From the NCBI GenBank assembly GCA_027886185.1, contig WOAB01000528.1, positions 3,534,001 to 3,598,000 on the forward strand: a DNA stretch of 64,000 nt, in the 5' to 3' direction. Shown piece by piece: positions 52,948-62,640 of this stretch (within the stretch, counting starts at the first letter, position 1; every line of letters begins with the position of its first letter). The DNA is from Rheum nobile. Lineage: Eukaryota > Streptophyta > Magnoliopsida > Caryophyllales > Polygonaceae. The position numbers and the translations under genes are program-made. The notes under the pieces were generated by a model, which searched no databases, was not told the origin of the DNA, and worked only from the letters and a program-made list of their open reading frames with translations.

Positions 52948-54594
52948 ATGGGCGATCCAAAGGACAAGCAAATCAGCCAAGAAGGAGGAAAGGATAGTCC
53001 GGGAGTTACAATGGAAACCTTACTCCTAGCTATCCAAGCCTCCAAGGAAGAAGCCGATGAGAGGGCCCGGCAACACCTCCAAGCTATGAGGGAGGAGCAA
53101 GCGGCGTTCATGAGGGCCATGGACGAGAAGTGGAGCAACTCTTACGGCCAAGCTCCTAGCTACCACCGAGAGCAACCACAAGGAGGCAATGGAGCTCCAC
53201 CGACGAGTTCCTTGGCCGCGCCCATGTCATTGGCCGCAAGTCTGCCAAGCCCTAGTCTTCACCACCCTACGACGGCCCTTGTCACTACCACCCGAGAAGA
53301 ATATGGTACAGATTCTAATTTCGCTCTTCCTTACCATAGTTCTACTACTACTAGTATGCCCTTTCGGACTAACCATGCAGATTATATACCGGAAAGGGAG
53401 CCGACGAGGCTAGCTCAATATGATAATCCTAGGTACCAAGAGCCCTTGATGCAGCCCCGAAGATTCAACCAAGGCCGAGGAGGAGCTGGACGTGGCTTAG
53501 GAGGGAGAGGTGCCTACATGGCCAACCGAGGAGCCGGCTACTACGAGGAGGAGTATGCCCCTGTTCATGAACAAAGGCCGCATGGCATTAAGCTTGAGGT
53601 ACACTCTTTCGGTCTTAATTGTGATCCCGAGGTGTATCTTGATTGGGAGCAAAAAACTGATCAAATTTTTCAGTATTATAACTACTCGGAAGCTCAACGA
53701 GTAGCTATAGCTACCATCAAGTTTGAGGGCATTGCCTACCAGTGGTGGCTTGGGGACAAGGAGGAACGTGATTATCACGGCCACCCCCAAATCATGACTT
53801 GGCAAGGTCTCAAACAAGCACTAAGGGACAGATTTGTACCTAATGATTATGCCGAGCGCATTCATGAGAGGTTGGAACAACTAGAGCAAGGGAATAAGAG
53901 CCCGGACGAATTCTATACCGAGCTAAGGACTTTGGTCTTTAGGTCTGGTCTTAGGGTTCCCGAAGGGTACCTTATTTCTAAGTTCATTAGTCGTCTCAAC
54001 CCCGAGCTCAAAGCTGTGGTGAGCAAGCAACACTTCCCTAGTGGCACACCTATGGAAGAAGTGCTTCATTATACGAATCGTATGTATAAAGCACTTCCTT
54101 CAAGGCGGCCATTAGCCTCTAGCTCACAACCTTGGCAAAGCTCCAAAGGGGTCCTACCCACGCCAAGACGCCTAGAACCCACTAGGGGAGGGGACTCCAC
54201 GACCCACCCTAGGCGAGATGTCACTAGTACGGTGCCAACCCAACGCAAGGAGGGTGAACCCCGAACTAGTGAGATCAAGTGTTTTAAGTGTCTTGGGAGA
54301 GGGCATATGGCCAAGGATTGTCCCTCAAGACGACAAGTACTTCTTAACACTGTAGGAGACTATGTTTCCGAGGATGAGTGTGAGGAAGAACTTGTTGAGA
54401 ATGAGGAGGAAGTGGAGGAGCTCCACGTGGTTGCTGCCCAAGGAGATTGTTTTGTGGTTAAGAAGGTGTTGATTGCCTCGGAAGGTCCGGTTGTGCCTAG
54501 TCAAAGAGAGACTATATTTCATACTAGGTGCACAATTAAGGGGAAGGTGTATAGTATGATCATTGATGGGGGGGTCATGTTGCAACATCATTGA
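52948..54594 (+). CDS. gag (and start of protease) of the CRM-like element
   Basis: 548 codons from MGDPKDKQISQEGGKD. Early coiled coil (LLLAIQASKEEADER), a Gly/Arg-rich stretch near residues 170-195 (GRGGAGRGLGGRG), Retrotrans_gag domain about 220-330 (YLDWEQKTDQIFQYYNYSE, AYQWWLGDKEERDYHG, RLEQLEQGNKSPDEFYTEL) and CCHC knuckle CFKCLGRGHMAKDC near 445. The last codons enter the protease (SMIIDGG) and then change frame because the following G-run has seven Gs. The pol frame starts 31 bases before the gag stop. Confidence 0.92.
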   Translation: MGDPKDKQISQEGGKDSPGVTMETLLLAIQASKEEADERARQHLQAMREEQAAFMRAMDEKWSNSYGQAPSYHREQPQGGNGAPPTSSLAAPMSLAASLPSPSLHHPTTALVTTTREEYGTDSNFALPYHSSTTTSMPFRTNHADYIPEREPTRLAQYDNPRYQEPLMQPRRFNQGRGGAGRGLGGRGAYMANRGAGYYEEEYAPVHEQRPHGIKLEVHSFGLNCDPEVYLDWEQKTDQIFQYYNYSEAQRVAIATIKFEGIAYQWWLGDKEERDYHGHPQIMTWQGLKQALRDRFVPNDYAERIHERLEQLEQGNKSPDEFYTELRTLVFRSGLRVPEGYLISKFISRLNPELKAVVSKQHFPSGTPMEEVLHYTNRMYKALPSRRPLASSSQPWQSSKGVLPTPRRLEPTRGGDSTTHPRRDVTSTVPTQRKEGEPRTSEIKCFKCLGRGHMAKDCPSRRQVLLNTVGDYVSEDECEEELVENEEEVEELHVVAAQGDCFVVKKVLIASEGPVVPSQRETIFHTRCTIKGKVYSMIIDGGVMLQHH

Positions 54595-57500
54595 CCAAGA
54601 AGTAGTATCTAGGTTTAACCTAAGTACTACTTCTCACCCACAACCCTACACCCTTTGTTGGTTAAATTCCGACACTCCCCTTAAGGTCAAGGACCAAGCC
54701 ATGATTCAATTTGCTATAGGTGGCTATGAGGACGAGGTCTTGTGTGACGTCCTGCCCATGACAGCTTGCCACCTTCTCTTGGGAAGGCCTTGGCAATTTG
54801 ATCGTGGCGTCATACACCAAGGGATAAGTAATGAGTATTCCTTTCACTTGAAGGGGAAACGAATTACTCTCCATCCTTTGGCCCCTCATGAGATCATGGC
54901 TGATCATATAGCAAGGGAGCAACGACGTGCTCAACAAAAGGCCGAGCTAGCTAAGGGCAAAAAGATGGCAATTGGGGGCAAAGGGGGCGCCTCCAATCAC
55001 CTATTGCTAGCCAAGCCTAGGGAAGTCTCTCAAGCTATCAAACAAGGAAAGCCGTGTCTTTTGCTAATACCAGAGGACATGTTACTTGCCTTGAGTGATC
55101 TTGAGGAGCTACCTCAGCCCATAGCACGTCTTATGATGGAGTTTCAAGAACTCTTTCAAGAAGATGTGCCGAGTGGTTTGCCACCGGTACGGGGTATTGA
55201 GCATCAAATTGACTTTATACCGGGGGCAACACTACCAAACCGGGCTGCCTATAGGGCTAACCCGGCGGAGACAAAAGAGCTCCAAAGTCAAGTACAAGAC
55301 TTGCTAAACAAGGGCTATGTTCGAGAGAGCCTTAGTCCTTGTGCAGTCCCGGTCATTCTAGTACCAAAGAAGGATGGTACTTGGAGGATGTGTGTTGATT
55401 GTCGAGCAATCAATAACATAACCATCAAGTATCGTCATCCAATCCCAAGACTAGATGACATGCTTGACGAGTTGCATGGGGCAAGTATCTTCTCTAAAGT
55501 GGACCTTAAGAGCGGTTACCACCAAATTCGTATGAAAGAGGGCGACGAATGGAAAACAGCCTTTAAGACTAAATATGGGTTGTACGAATGGTTGGTAATG
55601 CCCTTTGGTCTCACTAATGCCCCTAGCACATTCATGAGACTCATGAACCACGTCCTAAGACCATTCCTTGGCAAGTTTGTGGTTGTATACTTTGATGACA
55701 TCCTAGTGTATAGCCACAATCTTCAAGAGCATATAGGTCACCTTAGGCAGGTTTTTGAAGTCTTGAGAAGGGAGAAGTTGTATGCCAACTTCAAGAAGTG
55801 CCACTTCCATTCGGATCATGTGGTATTCCTTGGATTTGTGGTGTGCAAGGACGGACTACGAGTTGATGAGGAGAAGGTTAAAGCCATTTCCGAGTGGCCC
55901 ACGCCTACCTCAATGACTCAAGTCCGGAGTTTCCTAGGCCTAGCTGGTTTTTACCGCCGTTTCGTGAGAGACTTTAGCACCATTGCTGCGCCTCTCACGG
56001 AATTGACCAAGAAAGGTGTGGCCTTCGTATGGGGGCCAAGGCAAGAGGCGGCTTTTGCTAGCTTGAGGGCCAAGCTCACCCAAGCACCACTTTTATCTCT
56101 ACCAAACTTTGATAAAACTTTTGAGATAGAATGTGATGCTTCGGGAATAGGCCTTGGGGGTGTCCTTATGCAGGAAGGCAAACCCATTGCCTATTTTAGT
56201 GAGAAGCTTGGAGGGGCTGAATTGAATTACCCCACGTATGACAAGGAACTTTTGGCATTAGTACGTGTTCTCAAGGTTTGGCAACACTACCTATTGCCTA
56301 AGGAATTTGTCATACACTCGGACCATGAGGCCTTGAAGTATCTAAAGGGTCAAAGCAAGCTTAACAAGAGGCATGCTAAGTGGGTCGAGTTCATTGAGTC
56401 TTTCCCCTATGTGATCAAACACAAAAAGGGAAAGGACAATGTAGTGACGGATGCCCTATCCAGGCGTTACACTCTTATGGCTTTACTAGATGCTAAGTTG
56501 CTTGGTTTTTCCTTCCTTAAGGACTTATATGTGCATGATGCTGATTTTTGTGATATATTTGACACATGTAAGTCCCATGGGAGTAAGGATCAATTCTACT
56601 TACATGAGGGATTCTTGTTTAAAGGCCATAAGTTGTGTATTCCCAAAGGCTCAATTCGAACCCTTTTGGTTCAAGAAGCACATGGGGGCGGGTTAATGGG
56701 GCATTTCGGTGTCCTTAAGACCTTACATGTGCTAAGAGAGCACTTTTATTGGCCTAAGATGCAGCACGCCGTGGAAAAGTATTGTGCATCTTGCACCACT
56801 TGCTTGCGTGCTAAGTCCAAGGCCCAGCCCCATGGTCTCTACTCTCCTCTACCTATCCCTAAACTGCCTTGGGAAGACATTTCCTTGGACTTTGTTTTAG
56901 GGTTACCTCGGTCGAAGAGAGGGAGAGATTCCATATTTGTAGTGGTAGACCGGTTCTCCAAGATGGCACACTTCATTGCATGCCATAAGACTGATGATGC
57001 TTCTCATGTTGCTAACCTTTTCTTTGATCATATTGTGAGATTGCATGGAGTTCCTAGGTCTATTGTTTCGGATCGAGATGTGAAGTTCCTAAGCTATTTT
57101 TGGAAGACTTTATGGGCAAAGCTTGGAACTCAGCTTCTCTTTTCTACTACATGTCATCCTCAAACGGATGGCCAAACTGAGGTAGTTAATCGTACTCTTG
57201 GTGCTTTACTTCGTACTATTTTGAGGACTAACTTGCGCAGGTGGGAAGAGAGCTTATCATTCATTGAGTTCGCCTACAATAGGACGGTCCATACCGCCAC
57301 CAAGAGGACACCGTTTGAGGTTGTGTACGGCCGTAACCCCACCACACCCTTGGAGTTATTGCCGTATGCAATCAAGGAGAAGGAGAGCAAGGAAGGTGCG
57401 GATGAGGCAGCTCAGATCAAGAGGATGCATGAAGATACGAGGTTGCAACTGGAGAGGAGGACGTGCCAATACAAGCGCCAAGCTGATCGTGGTCGCAAGG

Positions 57501-58033
57501 AAGTGCTATTTGAGCCCGGCGACCTTGTGTGGCTGCACCTAAGGAAGGAGAGATTTCCCTTGCTCCGCAACTCCAAACTGAAACCGAGAGGAGATGGGCC
57601 ATTTCAAGTGCTTGAGCGCATCAACGACAATGCCTACAAGCTCGACCTCCCTCCCACCTTTGGCGTCCATGACGTATTCAACGTCTCCGACTTGATGCCT
57701 TACGTGGTTGAAGGAGATTCGGACCTTGACGAGCTGGATTCGAGGTCGAATCCCTTTCAAGAGAGGGAGGATGATGTGTTCGAGCCTACACATCAAGATG
57801 AACCCGAAGGTGCTTCAAGTGATGAAGAGGAGTTAAGAGAAGAAGCCGCACCGACCAAACCTAAGGAGGACCCACCACCCGGTGCTATCACTAGAGCTCG
57901 AGCTCGCCACCTACACCAACAACTCAAGGACACTCTCTTGAGCTTAGGCGAGCCGAATCAAAGTGGAGGGACCATCATCACATGCCTTAGTCAAGAGAGG
58001 CCCGGTTCACTCATGCATGATATTTTCGATTGA
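54563..58033 (+). CDS. pol of the CRM-like element
   Basis: 1156 codons open. The listed start (54563) is just the first codon after the frame change; the true N-terminus is the gag frame. Domains in order: protease (GGSCCNIIDQE, HLLLGRPWQFDRG), reverse transcriptase about 240-420 (WRMCVDCRAIN, FSKVDLKSGYHQI, MPFGLTNAP, YFDDILVYS), RNase H about 520-640 (ECDASGIGLGG, DALSRR), integrase zinc region about 710-755 (H-H-C-C in GGGLMGHFGVL and CASCTTCLRAKS), core D,D,E (DFVLGLPRSKRG, VSDRDVKFLS, HPQTDGQTEVVNRTL), then a C-terminal part with VHDVFNVSDLMPYV and GAITRARARHL. The last 87 codons lie in the 3' LTR. All catalytic residues are seen. Confidence 0.92.
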   Translation: MMGGSCCNIIDQEVVSRFNLSTTSHPQPYTLCWLNSDTPLKVKDQAMIQFAIGGYEDEVLCDVLPMTACHLLLGRPWQFDRGVIHQGISNEYSFHLKGKRITLHPLAPHEIMADHIAREQRRAQQKAELAKGKKMAIGGKGGASNHLLLAKPREVSQAIKQGKPCLLLIPEDMLLALSDLEELPQPIARLMMEFQELFQEDVPSGLPPVRGIEHQIDFIPGATLPNRAAYRANPAETKELQSQVQDLLNKGYVRESLSPCAVPVILVPKKDGTWRMCVDCRAINNITIKYRHPIPRLDDMLDELHGASIFSKVDLKSGYHQIRMKEGDEWKTAFKTKYGLYEWLVMPFGLTNAPSTFMRLMNHVLRPFLGKFVVVYFDDILVYSHNLQEHIGHLRQVFEVLRREKLYANFKKCHFHSDHVVFLGFVVCKDGLRVDEEKVKAISEWPTPTSMTQVRSFLGLAGFYRRFVRDFSTIAAPLTELTKKGVAFVWGPRQEAAFASLRAKLTQAPLLSLPNFDKTFEIECDASGIGLGGVLMQEGKPIAYFSEKLGGAELNYPTYDKELLALVRVLKVWQHYLLPKEFVIHSDHEALKYLKGQSKLNKRHAKWVEFIESFPYVIKHKKGKDNVVTDALSRRYTLMALLDAKLLGFSFLKDLYVHDADFCDIFDTCKSHGSKDQFYLHEGFLFKGHKLCIPKGSIRTLLVQEAHGGGLMGHFGVLKTLHVLREHFYWPKMQHAVEKYCASCTTCLRAKSKAQPHGLYSPLPIPKLPWEDISLDFVLGLPRSKRGRDSIFVVVDRFSKMAHFIACHKTDDASHVANLFFDHIVRLHGVPRSIVSDRDVKFLSYFWKTLWAKLGTQLLFSTTCHPQTDGQTEVVNRTLGALLRTILRTNLRRWEESLSFIEFAYNRTVHTATKRTPFEVVYGRNPTTPLELLPYAIKEKESKEGADEAAQIKRMHEDTRLQLERRTCQYKRQADRGRKEVLFEPGDLVWLHLRKERFPLLRNSKLKPRGDGPFQVLERINDNAYKLDLPPTFGVHDVFNVSDLMPYVVEGDSDLDELDSRSNPFQEREDDVFEPTHQDEPEGASSDEEELREEAAPTKPKEDPPPGAITRARARHLHQQLKDTLLSLGEPNQSGGTIITCLSQERPGSLMHDIFD

Positions 58034-58791
58034 AGATGGTTTGCATGGCAATTAATTTTGCTTGGGATATTCTTGGACATGTTATTTTTAGCTTGTTTTA
58101 GCTTGTTTATTTCTATTTTCCAGCCTTAGAATAATCAGTTAATTAATTAGGGCATTAGGCCGTAATGCTCCACTTAGTGGGCTATTTTTAGCTTTTATTT
58201 TCTTCCTTTTATTTCTATTTTCGGAATAGCCTATTAGGGGTCTAAACTTCAGATTGTAATTCAGTTTTTGGCAAATGAAAATCAGCATTAAGTGCTACCA
58301 AAAGCTCTCTATCTATCCCTATCCCCATTGACGGTTGTGAGTAATATCAACCCTTTCCTCCATTGATTTCGAGTGGTTCCTATCTCGAAATTCCTTCCCT
58401 TGATCCCCTAGCCGAGTGAGTCATATCTTGGTTGGAAGATCATCCTCATTCCCTCCCTAATCCATCGTCCATCACCAAGAACCCTAAAAACTGCCGAAGT
58501 TTGCTGAACTTCCTCCCCGGAACTACCAGCGACCCTTCGGTAGAAAAATCATATTTTTTGATCCACCGCCCAGAAAATTCTGAAAATTTGAGGACAGAAA
58601 CTAGACTTCCATATCTGTCTACTGTCGCCGGAGTCAACCAATTCGGAGTTCGGAGCAAGGAGAACGACCCCACTGAAGTCAGGGCAAATTCTGGGATTTT
58701 GCTGGAGTTGCTGTCCTTGTGCTCTTGAGTTCCGAGGCGCCTTGTTGAGCAAGATCTTGCACTGTTTGGCCCTCGATCCTTGCACACACCA
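57772..58791 (+). repeat. 3' LTR of the CRM-like element, overlapping pol
   Basis: 1020 bp, nearly identical to the 5' LTR. A purine tract gagagggagga directly precedes it (57760-57771) and is also pol coding sequence. The pol stop is at 58031-58033. Confidence 0.95.
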
Positions 58792-59231
58792 CAATTTTTT
58801 GGCATCAAAGTGCCATGTGGCACTCTATGATTGGTGCGCGTTGTTGTACGCCACATGGCAATCAACGGACGGTCAGGATTTATTCTTGGCCGTTCGTTAT
58901 TTTAAAAAAAAAATCATATATTTAAAAAAAAAATTTAAAAAAATACCATAATTCTAATTACATTTTTATCTATCCATAGACATCCATTTTGTATATATTT
59001 GGTTGATTTTAATATTTTTTCTGTATTATAGCTATCAAGTGAAAATAAATCATTTTATTTTAGTATTGATATTTTAAAATAAAATAAATACCAATTTAAT
59101 TTAGCTTTATGAAAATTACATTGTAGTTTTTATATAAAAAATAATATAATTGTAATTTAAACTAAACCTAAAAGACCCATCTAAAAGAGACCCCAATAAA
59201 ACCTCAAATAAAACCCCAAATACGCCGCGGT
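58792..59231. other. Right part of the Harbinger-type shell
   Basis: AT-rich, non-coding, with ctaaaagacccatctaaaag repeats that recur near 59868. Nothing else seen. Confidence 0.5.
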
Positions 59232-59480
59232 GGAACTCACCGCGGGGCGGCGGGGCCTTTTTCAGCTTCTGCGACACTTTAGTTGAAACAGCATAACTTT
59301 TGATTCCCAACTCGGATTGCGCTCATATTTTGAGGACTTGCAGTAGACTTCAAGATCTAACTCCTCGAATTGGAATCACTTCATTTGGACATCTGAGTAG
59401 AGAGAACGAACCATTTGAATTCAGCATATTGTTCTTCTACTCTTCAATACACTTCAAACCTCTATAAATCCCATGATTTC
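59232..59480 (-). repeat. Fragment of the Athila-like LTR
   Basis: 59260-59455 matches 31120-31310 in the same orientation: cataacttttgattc, tcggattgcgctcatatttt, cagtagacttcaagatc and catttggacatctgag are shared. A decayed GC-rich block (gccgcggtggaactcaccgc) stands where array C stands in the full LTR. No internal region is attached, so it is a solo LTR remnant or fragment. Confidence 0.8.
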
Positions 59481-59988
59481 TTCACTTCTCTCCACAACTT
59501 CTGGATTACAGACTTAGCCACAATTAGATTGTTTCGCTGTTTATGTGTTGTTTTTAATCATTAAGTCGTGTATCGTGTGATGTTTGTCGTTAAATTTCGT
59601 CATTTGGTTTAGTTCATGTTGTTTTCGCATGTTGTTTTATTTTCATAAATTTATGTATCACTTTTGTTGATTTGCCTATCAATGTATGTTTGTCTGTCTT
59701 AATTTTAAATAAATAATATAATTAAATAATTAAAATAAAATAGCATTAATAAATTTAATGTATGATTTTTTTATTATATTAATATATAATAAGGGGTAAT
59801 AATATAATAAATGGTATATTAGTAATTTAATATTAACCTAAGGATATAATTATAATTTAAACTAAATCTAAAAGACTCATCTAAAAGACTCCAATAAAAG
59901 CCATCAATACACCATAGGTCCCATAGCAAATAATTCTCTCAAAAACCCTCTATAAGACCCATCCTATAAGACTCCATTAAAGATGCCC

Positions 59989-60758
59989 TAAGTAACGTCG
60001 TGGTCATACGAAACGTGAATGAATATTTTCTTAATATCAATTTTTTAGTGAATCAAAATTTGGTTGCCCCTTTGTCTATTTATCCACTTCTGACATCAGA
60101 CATTTATTTATAATTTTTAGTTTTTTATAGTGTGTGTCCATGGGCACACTCTAACAAGTCAATTTTTAGCAATAATTTTTTTAGTCACTAGTTTAATATT
60201 TTTTCTTAAGGGTTTATCCATTTTCTATTAGGGAATATTTTATAGATAATTTCCTACTTTAACTTGTTAGAGTGTGTCCATGGACACACACTAGAAACAT
60301 CGATAATTTAAAAAAAAAATTGACTTATGATATTCTAAATATTACCATTAAAAATTGTCTAAATAAACTGCAAGTTTTTTTGAGCAGATAATAAACAACA
60401 ATTAAAGCCACTACACCGATTTTGATAGGTCTAATAATCTATCTATACTTAAAAGTTGGCTTTCTAGCCAATAAATGTTGCTCTTTCAATGCCTGAAATG
60501 AAATCTGTATGTTGTTCTACAGCTTTGTCCGTAAGCCCCATTGGGCCTAAAGGGCTTTGTGTCCAATAATTGCTACTCTTCAAATCCATGTTGGGCCTGA
60601 AGCGCTTTGTCCACTGTATATATATGGGCTTTATAGACCAGCCTGCTGAGGCCTGAGAGGTGTGCTACTACATGCATTTATGCGATGACCTGAAGAGTAG
60701 AGCCCTTTCATGTACAACACCAGATGTAACCGCCATTGATTTGTGAAAGGTCGACGTA
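59989..60758. other. 5' flank of the 60759 gene
   Basis: Holds the small TIR element 60128-60293 and, near 60616-60626, a TATA-like tatatatatgg about 140 bp upstream of the ATG at 60759. gttgggcctgaagcgctttgtcc-type blocks at about 60542 and 60590 are a short direct repeat. Confidence 0.5.
60128..60293. mobile_element. Small TIR element, 166 bp, 32-bp TIRs
   Basis: Left end tagtgtgtgtccatgggcac continues to taacaagt. The right end is its inverse with one mismatch over 32 bases. The TIR itself contains a near-palindrome around ccatgg. The centre of about 100 bp is AT-rich. A TA dinucleotide at each end might be the target site. Confidence 0.75.
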
Positions 60759-62225
60759 ATGAAATCCAAGCCCTCAAAATCGACGATTAGGGCACTTGGC
60801 CAGCGCTCCATTTCTTCCAATCTCCTCTTTCGCTCTCATCCTCCAAATCAAATCAGGTATTTGCAATCTCTTCCACTCCTCATGCAAAATTTCTAGGGTT
60901 TTTGTTTTGATTGTGCATAGTTTTGTGATGTTTTAGCTCTGGAGATGCCAAGGAGGGAGCGAATTCGGGGGCTCCAGCGAAGCGCGTCTCATTCTCCGAT
61001 TACCTTAATCGAAGGCTACACAGCAATTTCGTGCTTCCCCGTGCTCTTTAGGTTCCGATTTTTATTCTACTTTCAAATTTATAAATTTGTGAAGAAAAGT
61101 GTGTGTAGTCTTTCTTGATGTTGCTTGTCACATAAGGATTTGATATGTTAAGCTTATGTCGTTGCTAAAATTAGTTATGACTCAATAGAAGAATTGCAAA
61201 GTTTCTGGATTGTATTTTTTTTACAACAAGTTTGCTTAGCTTTATTATTTCAATCAGAGTGAGAGGAACAAACATATTGAGGGGCCAACTCAATCAGAAA
61301 GAAGAGAGCAGCAAAGTGGAAGAAATGGTGTTATAGAGGAATCAGTATTTAAGCAGTTCAGTCTTGCCAAAGCTGGCCAAGAAGATGAACAAAGCCATGC
61401 AATACATGCTGATAATGACGAGGTAGAAGCGCACAACTCGAACAATGTGATGCAAGGATCCAAGAAACGAAGGAATGCATTTGAAGGTTGGTTTGAGATG
61501 TAAAGAGCTGAGTTTACTTTTTATCTTATCCAATTTGTGTTTGTCTTTCAGTTTGCAATGTGGAAATTTGTAGGATCATCTCTAATTTGCAGTGTTTTTT
61601 TTCTGTGTTTGATATATCAACTGCGTGAGCAACAAGTTGATCATCTTATCCCTGATTGACTTGGCTGGGTTAGTAAAAAAACAAATGGCTCACATATATT
61701 TTCCCTCAACCATAACTCCAGCTTATTAGAACAATCAAATATATTATTTACTTGCGTCATTTCTATAGTTTATCTTGTAAAGCAGGATATGGTATTGCTC
61801 AATTAGTCAAGTTTACTGTGGGGGTGAATTCAGAATACTTGTAAAGCAGGATATGGTTATTGCTTGATTAGTAAACTGAAGATCAACAAAGCTTTTGGTG
61901 TTAGTTGGACCTTGTAATATGTATAAGCACTTTTTTGGAGGGTCAGCCTTTCTTTTGAATTTTCGTCAAAATGAACATAAGTGGCCTTATTATTACTATA
62001 CTGTTACATACTACTAGACTCAATGCCTTAGAGCCTCAATGCTTGATTATGATAGTTTAGATGCAAAAAGAAAAGAAAAGGAATTGTATGATTTTACATG
62101 TTTGTTTTGTGTGGAATTTGGTCCAGGTGATGAAAGATCTACTGTGCGGTCTCACTTGTTGATTCTTGGAGATAACGTAAGTAACCGCAAGGACAGTAGT
62201 GCCAACAAGAGACCTCAACAGCTAT
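60759..62225 (+). pseudogene. Plant-specific host gene of unknown function, interrupted
   Basis: Exons 60759-60856 (MKSKPSKSTIRALGQRSISS), 60937-61051 (SGDAKEGANSGAPAKRVSF, DYLNRRLHSNFVLPRAL), 61258-61486 (SERNKHIEGPTQSERR to GSKKRRNAFEG) and from 62127 (GDERSTVRSHLLILGDN). GT-AG sites and phases agree throughout. The last codon of exon 2 reads TAG directly before gt, where CAG-gt would fit, so a C-to-T change probably created a stop. The protein is basic, with KKRRN as a possible nuclear signal. Exon 4 loses gene-like sequence near 62225, where a probable LTR starts. The layout resembles an uncharacterised plant family known to me only by its LGD-type C-terminal exon; function unknown. It may be a dead copy. 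Confidence 0.5.
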
Positions 62226-62330
62226 GTGATAGCTCCATGATCCCCTCATTGACGGCAAAGGACAAAGAGGGAACAACGGGAGTGCACTCGAGGAGGGCGA
62301 AGACGACGAATTCACGAAAGAAGAAGGAGG

Positions 62331-62546
62331 GCAGCGACCGCTGCCCCCTTTATGATGACCGCCGCCGTCCACCAAGAACACGGGAGAAGAAGCAGAGGTG
62401 GGGCGACCGCTGCCCCCTTTACGGCGACCGCCGCCCACTTTCCGGCGCCCGCCGCCCCCCCTTCCGGCGCCCGCCGCCTATGGAGAATCCGAAGACTTGC
62501 CTACGGCAAATGACGGTGACCACCATTTAATTACGGCGACCGTCGC
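62331..62546. repeat. GC-rich palindrome array F
   Basis: Motifs start at 62331 (GCAGCGACCGCTGC), 62352, 62400, 62421 (ACGGCGACCGCCGC), 62442 and 62464 (CCGGCGCCCGCCGC), 62513 and 62533. Steps within groups are 21, 21, 21, 22 and 20 bp. The copy at 62331 is a perfect 7-bp inverted repeat when its flanks are included, although its arms differ from the consensus. Confidence 0.85.
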
Positions 62547-62630
62547 ATTTCCCACTTTCGGTCCGCGTCAGCAATCTCCTTCCGTCGTTTGCTAAACAAT
62601 TTTATTATTATTTTAATTATTGCTTTGTTG

Positions 62631-62640
62631 CTATATAAAC
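62631..62640 (+). promoter_or_regulatory. TATA box of the probable LTR
   Basis: ctatataaac lies about 85 bp downstream of the last motif of array F; it is consistent with a plus-strand transcript starting near 62665. Confidence 0.55.

Larger units (their letters stand above)
50889..58791 (+). mobile_element. CRM-like Gypsy (chromovirus) element, 7.9 kb, very young
   Basis: LTRs 50889-51908 and 57772-58791, both 1020 bp, with one difference seen by eye (near 51253 against 58137). The TSD caatt is exact (50884-50888 and 58792-58796). The PBS tggtatcagagc is at 51911. The order gag, protease, RT, RNase H, integrase is Gypsy type. The pol frame runs 261 bases into the 3' LTR, a trait described for CRM centromeric chromoviruses, and no separate chromodomain is seen. 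The only lesion noticed is an extra G at the protease site. Such identical LTRs mean a very recent insertion. Confidence 0.85.
50760..59988. mobile_element. Harbinger-type shell split by a CRM-like element
   Basis: Left end gagcatctttaacgg (50760) and right end ttaaagatgccc (to 59988) form TIRs flanked by TAA at 50757-50759 and 59989-59991. Repeated ctataagacccat / gacccatctaaaaga blocks near both ends belong to it. The CRM-like element 50889-58791 is inserted 130 bp from its left end, and an Athila LTR fragment lies in its right part, so the original shell was at most about 1.3 kb. Confidence 0.65.

Noticed and set aside
53189..53413. Second-frame ORF inside the CRM-like gag
   Set aside because: Overlaps well-supported gag and has no domain.
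59116..59310. 64-codon minus frame starting MGIKSYAVSTKVSQ
   Set aside because: A similar peptide arises at 18114 in the Athila LTR; it is LTR sequence, not a gene.
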